Shown: positions 58,546-64,000 of the stretch, piece after piece
Layout: each line of letters opens with the position of its first letter
Position numbering within the stretch: position 1 is the stretch's first letter
Assembly: GCF_963259705.1 (NCBI RefSeq)
Contig: NC_081844.1
Span: 28,722,294 to 28,786,293 of the forward strand
Direction: 5' to 3'
DNA: 64,000 nucleotides
Origin: Myotis daubentonii
Lineage: Eukaryota; Chordata; Mammalia; Chiroptera; Vespertilionidae
Notes under the pieces: generated by a model
Database searches by the model: none
What the model saw: only the letters and a program-made list of their open reading frames with translations
What the model was told of the DNA's origin: nothing
Translations under genes and position numbers: made by a program

Positions 58546-60394
58546 TCATCCCGATGCCTGCGTCATTGTGAACCCTCAATTAAAGGGATCTTGTAGTACC
58601 AGCCAGTGTAGCATTTTTACCAAGTGCGTTCCCAGAGTCCCTGACACTCTCCCTGTCCCAGTTCATATCTACCCTATTGGAGAAAAGCTCTGGACACTGA
58701 AGCTCTGCAGTTTATTCCCGGGAAAGAGAGAGGGATTTCCCAAAGGAAGTCTTACTGAACAAAGGGAAAACGAAATCAAATGTTGAGTACCGGCAGGATA
58801 TATTGTGATCTTAAAATTCTCAAATGGACCTGAACTCTGCAGAAATAGACTGTCTTCTTTTCTTTGCCTACATGCATACCTGGTGTCATCCGAGGGTAAT
58901 GGGCTCAGGACCCTATCATTACACTTAATGACCCTATAGCCTCTCTGTGGGCTACTCCATCCAGCCAACTCAAGTCATCCTGCCAGAGAGGTGGGGTTTT
59001 CTACCCACATCACTTGGTGAGGAAGATTGCTGATGTATTATAGACCAGTGTCCTCTAATAAATTGAGCCCAGCACACCTGCCCCCATATCTCCATAATAT
59101 GGGGAAATCAATAACAATAGTAGTATTGCTCATAGTACATGCCATCCAATAAATGTGATTTACACTTTTTCTTTCATTCATCCTCACAACAATATAAGTA
59201 TTGTTTGGCCTCGCAGAGTAGTTGAGTTGCATACTTAGGGGAGCTAGGATTAGAACCTGGTGTTCTGGTTCTGGAGTTCCTGCTTTTAACCACAATACCA
59301 GCAGGCCTCGACCTCCCTGGCTCAACCATTTTCAGTTTAAAAAAGAGCCTTTAGACTTAGGTTATATCTGCCCATTTTAACTGTGTAGAAATTAAAACAA
59401 TTTATTCATTAAAATAATAAACCTATTAAATGTTAATATAAATGACACATTTTTATAAACAACAACCATATCTCCCCCCCCCCAAAGAAGCACAGTGAGA
59501 AGAGGGCCATCATTTACATTTTTGCAAATCCTTTTAGTACGTGACTTAGTAGAAGATACCAGGATATCTGCTTCTGCATTCTATTTTTTACAATATTTCA
59601 TTATTTACTTGATGGACTCCCTGTAATAGTTTTGAGAACACCAGAGGTCCCTGGGCCACACTTTGAGAACTGCTATGGGACACTATGTAGGTATAAAATG
59701 GGAATGTTTTGAATAGCATGGATCATAGCAAGCAGAATTCACAAGCAAGAGAGGAAGGCATTCTTTCTTCCTACTTGTACATCCTCTGCTTTGAGTGACA
59801 CATTTTAGGGTTAGCTTAAATTCAGGACAAAGGTATTTTTTCACCAATCGCCCCTGGTTTCTTAACTTGTTTTCCTTCAAATTGGTTGTCTGCCTAAAAT
59901 GTGTTCCTCAGCCTTGGGAATTACCAACTTGAAATAGAATACCCCCCTCAGGCTCAGTGTCACAACCAGCCACAGAGGTGATCACTTACCGTCCCAAAGG
60001 TCTTTGGTTCTCTTACTTTTCCCTTCCACATGCTGACTGGCCCCAGGACCCTTAGGATTTTTTCCCTGGAGTCCCACATCCCTAACCCCATGGCCCAAGC
60101 AGGACTAATGTATTACTGGAGTGACACCATTTGTATTTACCTTCACGAATGGACAGGAAGTGTCCTGGGCTGGTAGTTGAGACAATAAGCTTCAAACAAT
60201 TAATAAAAAGATAATAGGGACAAGAAGAACATTATCTAGGGAGAAGCTGTAGGAACCTGTAGAACACTGCATTTAAGAAGGGGGGGGCGTGTCTGGATTC
60301 CCCCTTGAAACAGAAAGAGATGTGTTTTAGAAAGCAGATGAAACTCACGGAAGAGTGATGATGTAAAAACTAAGAGTGATCAAGAGTATTCACC

Positions 60395-60490
60395 TTGGGG
60401 GTTAATGGGGGGGATGAGGACACATTTGTAATACCTTAACTAATAATAATAAAAAAATTAAAAAAAAGAAAGTTAAAAAAAAAAAAAGAG
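60395..60490 (+). mobile_element. Bat LINE-1 3' terminal fragment
   Basis: GGATGAGGACACATTTGTAA and TACCTTAAC followed by A-rich DNA match the 3' ends at 13,800 and 25,130. It lies about 45 bp before a coding exon, with its A tail running into the acceptor region. Confidence 0.7.
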
Positions 60491-60534
60491 TATTCACCTC
60501 TCATGTCTCAATTCCCATGTCCCTCCTTCCCCAG

Positions 60535-60707
60535 GGCTGAAAAGGAGGGAGCAAGCACGACAGTGGGTGTGATATGCACCCACTACGCAGATCCCACAGG
60601 CTTCAGGCTGGACAGAGAACAGCTGTACTGGGAGCTAAGCCGGCAGACCCATGGTGTCACTCGGCTGGACCCCTACACCCTGGACAGCAATAGTCTCTTC
60701 GTCAATG
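60535..60707 (+). CDS. MUC16: MUC16 SEA repeat 1, exon 3
   Basis: 173 nt, acceptor CCCCAG|GG and donor AATG|GTGAGT (phase 1). It encodes AEKEGASTTVGVICTHYADP, then LDREQLYWELSRQTHGVT, then LDPYTLDSNSLFVNG. LDREQLYWELS and the YTLD..SL.VNG end are signatures of the MUC16 SEA repeat. The Cys of GVICTH closes the disulfide loop with the Cys in the preceding exon. Confidence 0.95.
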
Positions 60708-62483
60708 GTGAGTAGCTCTGCTGCAAAGGGATCTCCTCCTGCTCCCCAGATGGGGTCTCCTTGGAGTGCCTTTCTCTGTACCCATGTTTCTTTCTACCCC
60801 TAGAATTTCCATGGGGCTCAGCTCTCTCCTTTCATAACACCTAAAAAGCACCTTTTAAGGTCAGGAAAAAAGTTTCCTTTAGTCTTCTTCATCCCAATGA
60901 CCATTCACAGAAGCCCGAATGGAGCATGCAGACATCAAGGAAGGAAGAGGGTAAAGTAAGCCCATGGCAGTCAATACAAGAGCCAGTGGGTTCCCAGTGC
61001 AGTGACAAATCTGCTTCTTTTACTTCCCTATGGCAGCGGTGATCTTTTACCCATTCTCCAAGGGCCAGCTGGAATTACACCCACCTGAGAAACAAGCAAC
61101 AAAGCTGTTAGTAATGATTTAGCAATAAATACCTTTGCATCCATGCTCTTAGCAACAACACCCACAGTAATACCTACAATAAAGGGTGATATTTATTAAG
61201 GATTCCTATGATGCAGAATGTTATATGTATTATGTATTACTAACCCTGCAAACTTCTCTAAGTTATCTTGTATATCTTGCAGAAGAGAAAACAGGTCTGC
61301 TGGGGAAATCCACTTTCCCAAGATCAGATAATTAATGTAGGTGGTAGTGTCAGAAATCAAACCCTAAATTAATTCTAAAATCTAGGCCACTTAACTACTA
61401 GGCTACACTGCAGACCAACCCAGCAAAAACAAGCCTCAAACCTCAGGACAGGAAGGCATACCATGGAGCCTCACTATAACTATTTAAACCAAAGCTTGAT
61501 TAATTATAGCCCCATTATATCACTGTGGGTGTTTTATTATTACCTGGATTAAAACTTATATTGGGTTTCATTAGTCCTTGGAGATTACTTAAAGGGAGTA
61601 GTTACCAGTGCAGGCTTTGGTGAATTACAGACCTTGCTTTTATCAAGCCCTGGCCCTGCCTTTGACTTACTATGTGACCCTGGGCAAGCCATGACCCCTC
61701 TAAGCTCCAGTGTCCATTTTAGAATAGAAAAGTCACCTAAGCTGATTGCGATAAAACCTGAATAGCCCAAGTAAATCACAAGGCTCCACGTGGCCCAGTC
61801 TCAGAGATAAGTTTCATTTCAAAAAACCCAGTCAGTCCACCAAATATAAAAGAAAACAATTTTACTTGCACTATTTCCAGTGCATCAAAGAGGATCCATT
61901 CCATGATCCAGAAACGTACTTATTTAAATCCTCTTTTTCCCATTTCCTCTCTTTAAACTTTGTAGTCTCTGATTGACACCCAGTCTTTTCTTTATCCACA
62001 AGCCCAGCTCTCTCCCTCTCCATCTCTCTCCTGTATTATCTCAATTCAATATTACAGAAGTCTAAGACTATATTGTCACAGATTGAGCTATCTTTGGAGA
62101 GTAGGATAGTGGGAGAAACTGAAAGAGTAAGAACAAAATTATAATTAATAGGTAAAGAAAACACAAATATGGAAACACTCATAAAATTGTTGTCCCTATT
62201 ATTCATTTGATAAGGTTGCTATTATTCTAGGCACTTAGTAAACCCCCATAAGATTGGGGTTGCTTTGATCATTACTGTCTTTCTGATTAATGACAATGAG
62301 AATGAAATTATCATTAGTATCAGGTATCATGCAGTTAACTCATAAAGAATACTGTTTTTATTGATGTATCTCAGCGAAAGCACTCAGGAAGGTTTCTATA
62401 CTTACGTTTCTATTTCTACCCCTTACCCTATTCTTAACCTCCTCCCACCATAATACTCTCTCTCTCTCTTTGCTTCTCTGTAG
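60708..62483. other. Intron inside SEA repeat 1
   Basis: Old MIR-like segments lie at about 61,170-61,400 (antisense) and 61,595-61,760 (sense). The rest is unassigned. It ends in a (CT)n tract and acceptor CTGTAG at 62,483. Confidence 0.6.
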
Positions 62484-62519
62484 GTTATAACCATCGATAC
62501 AGGATCCCCACCACCAGGA
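62484..62519 (+). CDS. MUC16: MUC16 SEA repeat 1 linker exon (36 nt)
   Basis: A 36-nt exon, acceptor CTGTAG|GT and donor AGGA|GTGAGT, phase 1 at both ends. It completes the Gly codon of VNG and encodes YNHRYRIPTTR, the short linker after the SEA fold (compare the human linker FTHRSSVPTTS). Too short for ORF-based detection. The call rests on phase, position and sequence. Confidence 0.88.
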
Positions 62520-62753
62520 GTGAGTAATGAGAGCCCGGATGTCCTATGTCTCTGGGACCCTTCCTCCCTAAACCTAGTTCCCAGGAAGAAAGTATCGCCC
62601 ATCCCCTAGGTTGTCAACCTCAGAGTGGCTGCAGCACAGCAGAAGCCTCAGATTAAGCCAAGTTAGAGATGCAAGTTTCCATGAACAGCCCTACCCTTTC
62701 ATTGCTTCATGATAGGGCTCAACAATTTTTATTCATAGTGTATTTTCTTTCAG

Positions 62754-62819
62754 CTCCGGTGACCTCCACATTCTCTCCAGGACCCGCAGCATCTCTGAGC
62801 CCCACCCCCAGCTCTACAG
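62754..62819 (+). CDS. MUC16: MUC16 SEA repeat 1 Ser/Pro linker exon (66 nt)
   Basis: 66 nt, acceptor TTTCAG|CT and donor TACAG|GTAGCA, phase 1 at both ends. It encodes TPVTSTFSPGPAASLSPT followed by PSST, the O-glycosylated spacer joining SEA modules. With the four preceding exons (125+65+173+36+66) the unit is 465 nt, one codon short of the 468 nt that encode a 156-residue human CA125 repeat. Confidence 0.9.
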
Positions 62820-63399
62820 GTAGCAGTCTAACCTCTGAGTCCCATTAAACCTCAACTCTCAGTCCGTGGCTGATGAATTCCGACATGCTCTGGACCATGA
62901 TGCCCACCCAGTGCAACCTGTTACCCTCTCTCCCTCGTGCCCTAATCTCCTGCCACAGCAGCCTAATTTTTTCCTCCAGGAACTCAGCTGTGCCTGGTTC
63001 CTCCTTGTCCTCCAAATCTCAGTCCAGCATGCTCTTGCTCAGACTGCCATTTCGTCGTGGAAATTCCTATGATTTAGATATCTGACTGCTCAAGTATTTT
63101 GGGCTGAGCGCAAAAGGTCTCGGTCCAGATGTCCCACCAAAATGTCCACAACTTTTCAGCCTTTGAACACTCTGGGATGAAAGGGTTGAGGTTCCCTTTT
63201 GAACTGATGTCATACATCTAGCATGGAGGTCCCTTCTCCCCCTTTGGCAGGCTGAAGAGGGAGGGCATCCCAAATAGGATATCTCCGGCCTCAACAACTG
63301 GACACTATGGTCCAAGAGATAATACTAGTACCTTCCTCCCATATACAGCTTAGCTTAAGCCTGTGATGGGTTTCCTCTCTTTCCCTCCTTCCACTGCAG
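62820..63399. other. Intron between SEA repeats 1 and 2
   Basis: No exon or recognised repeat. The acceptor CACTGCAG ends at 63,399. Confidence 0.6.
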
Positions 63400-63524
63400 A
63401 TGTGGGCCCAGCTCCAGTGCCTTTCACCCTCAATTTCACCATCACCAACATGCTCTACACCCCAGACATGAGGCTCCCAGGCTCTGCGAAGTTCAACTCC
63501 ACTGAGAGGGTTTTGAATCACCTG
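63400..63524 (+). CDS. MUC16: MUC16 SEA repeat 2, exon 1
   Basis: 125 nt, the same length and phases as the first exon of repeat 1. It encodes VGPAPVPFTLNFTITNMLY, then PDMRLPGSAKFNSTERVL and NHL. The NFTITN start and the FNSTERVL motif are typical. It is closer to the human repeat consensus than repeat 1. Confidence 0.94.
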
Positions 63525-63610
63525 GTAAGAGCCCATCAATGCCTACCCTAGCCTTCCATGTTCTTGTCCCACCAGTCTCTTCAGGTTACCTTCATTTCCC
63601 TCCTCCCCAG

Positions 63611-63678
63611 CTTGGTCCTTTGTTCAAGAACACCAGCATTGGCCCACTGTATTCTGGCTGCCGACTGGCCCTGCTCAG
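63611..63678 (+). CDS. MUC16: MUC16 SEA repeat 2, exon 2
   Basis: 68 nt, acceptor CCCCAG|CT and donor CTCAG|GTATGA (phase 2). It encodes LGPLFKNTSIGPLYSGCRLA and LLR, with the NTS sequon that repeat 1 lacks and the first loop Cys. The rest of repeat 2, any further SEA units and the transmembrane end lie beyond the window. Confidence 0.93.
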
Positions 63679-64000
63679 GTATGACTTCCTTTCCTAACAC
63701 ATATGCAGGGCATTGTCACAGGCAAGCTCACCTGGAGTGAATACCTGTACATGAAAACTACAAAGCAAGAGTCATATGTGATTGGAAGGCATGCCCTCTG
63801 TCTGAGTGCAACAGAGAGAGCTTCCTGAAAGAGCTGTCTGTCAAAGATCTTCAATTATTTGGATAAGCAGATCCACAAAGCATTCATGCTCATTGGTCAG
63901 AAAATGCAGCATTGACTCACTAAGAAAACATGAAATGAGATACCTCAGGTAACACCCTGTAACAGAAGCTAAGAGCACTGAGAGAATCAGTCATGGGCCC
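63679..64000. other. Intron, runs off the window
   Basis: Start of the intron after the second exon of SEA repeat 2. No feature recognised. Confidence 0.6.

Larger units (their letters stand above)
58286..60534. other. Intron inside SEA repeat 1
   Basis: Contains a sense MIR (about 58,385-58,545), an antisense MIR-like piece (59,140-59,300) and a bat L1 3' end with A-rich tail (about 60,395-60,490) just before the acceptor CCCCAG. Confidence 0.7.

Overview
This is mammalian genomic DNA, almost certainly from a vesper bat (Vespertilionidae). The evidence is about ten tRNA-derived VES SINEs, five non-autonomous Helitrons of the HeliBat type (5'-TC to CTAG-3', with the terminal GTGCA/TGCAC hairpin), a bat-type LINE-1, and nested hAT elements.

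The gene in the window is a MUC16 (CA125, mucin-16) orthologue on the + strand, entered from its 5' side. Reading left to right: 1-31,139 is upstream or intronic DNA built mainly of transposon fragments. It includes a near full-length but dead L1 on the minus strand with target-site duplications (25,116-30,486), and one candidate signal-peptide exon at 16,060-16,150. From 31,140 a giant mucin exon stays open for 22 kb. It has 387 unique residues, then 23 complete copies plus a partial copy of a 294-residue (882-bp) unit with no indel anywhere. Beyond the array (about 52,905-53,640) lies a frame-broken stretch that still resembles the 3' part of human MUC16's giant exon, so that exon end appears to have decayed here. 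The next mucin exon is 54,865-56,739. It is followed by the small phase-matched exons of the first SEA repeat (58,005-62,819; 465 nt) and the first two exons of the second SEA repeat (63,400-63,678). The gene runs off the right edge.

MUC16 is a membrane-tethered mucin of wet epithelia. The Ser/Thr/Pro-rich exons make the O-glycosylated shaft and the SEA modules make the repeated CA125 region next to the membrane. The main points of interest are these. (1) The shaft repeats are almost identical to one another, whereas from memory the same units are strongly diverged in human MUC16. (2) Every complete unit carries a consensus phase-1 splice donor, just where the exon seems to have lost its ancestral 3' end. 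(3) The array has a higher-order pattern and a CpG-rich composition that suggest recurrent gene conversion or unequal exchange. (4) There is a plausible signal-peptide exon 15 kb upstream. Comparisons with human MUC16 are from memory and were not computed.
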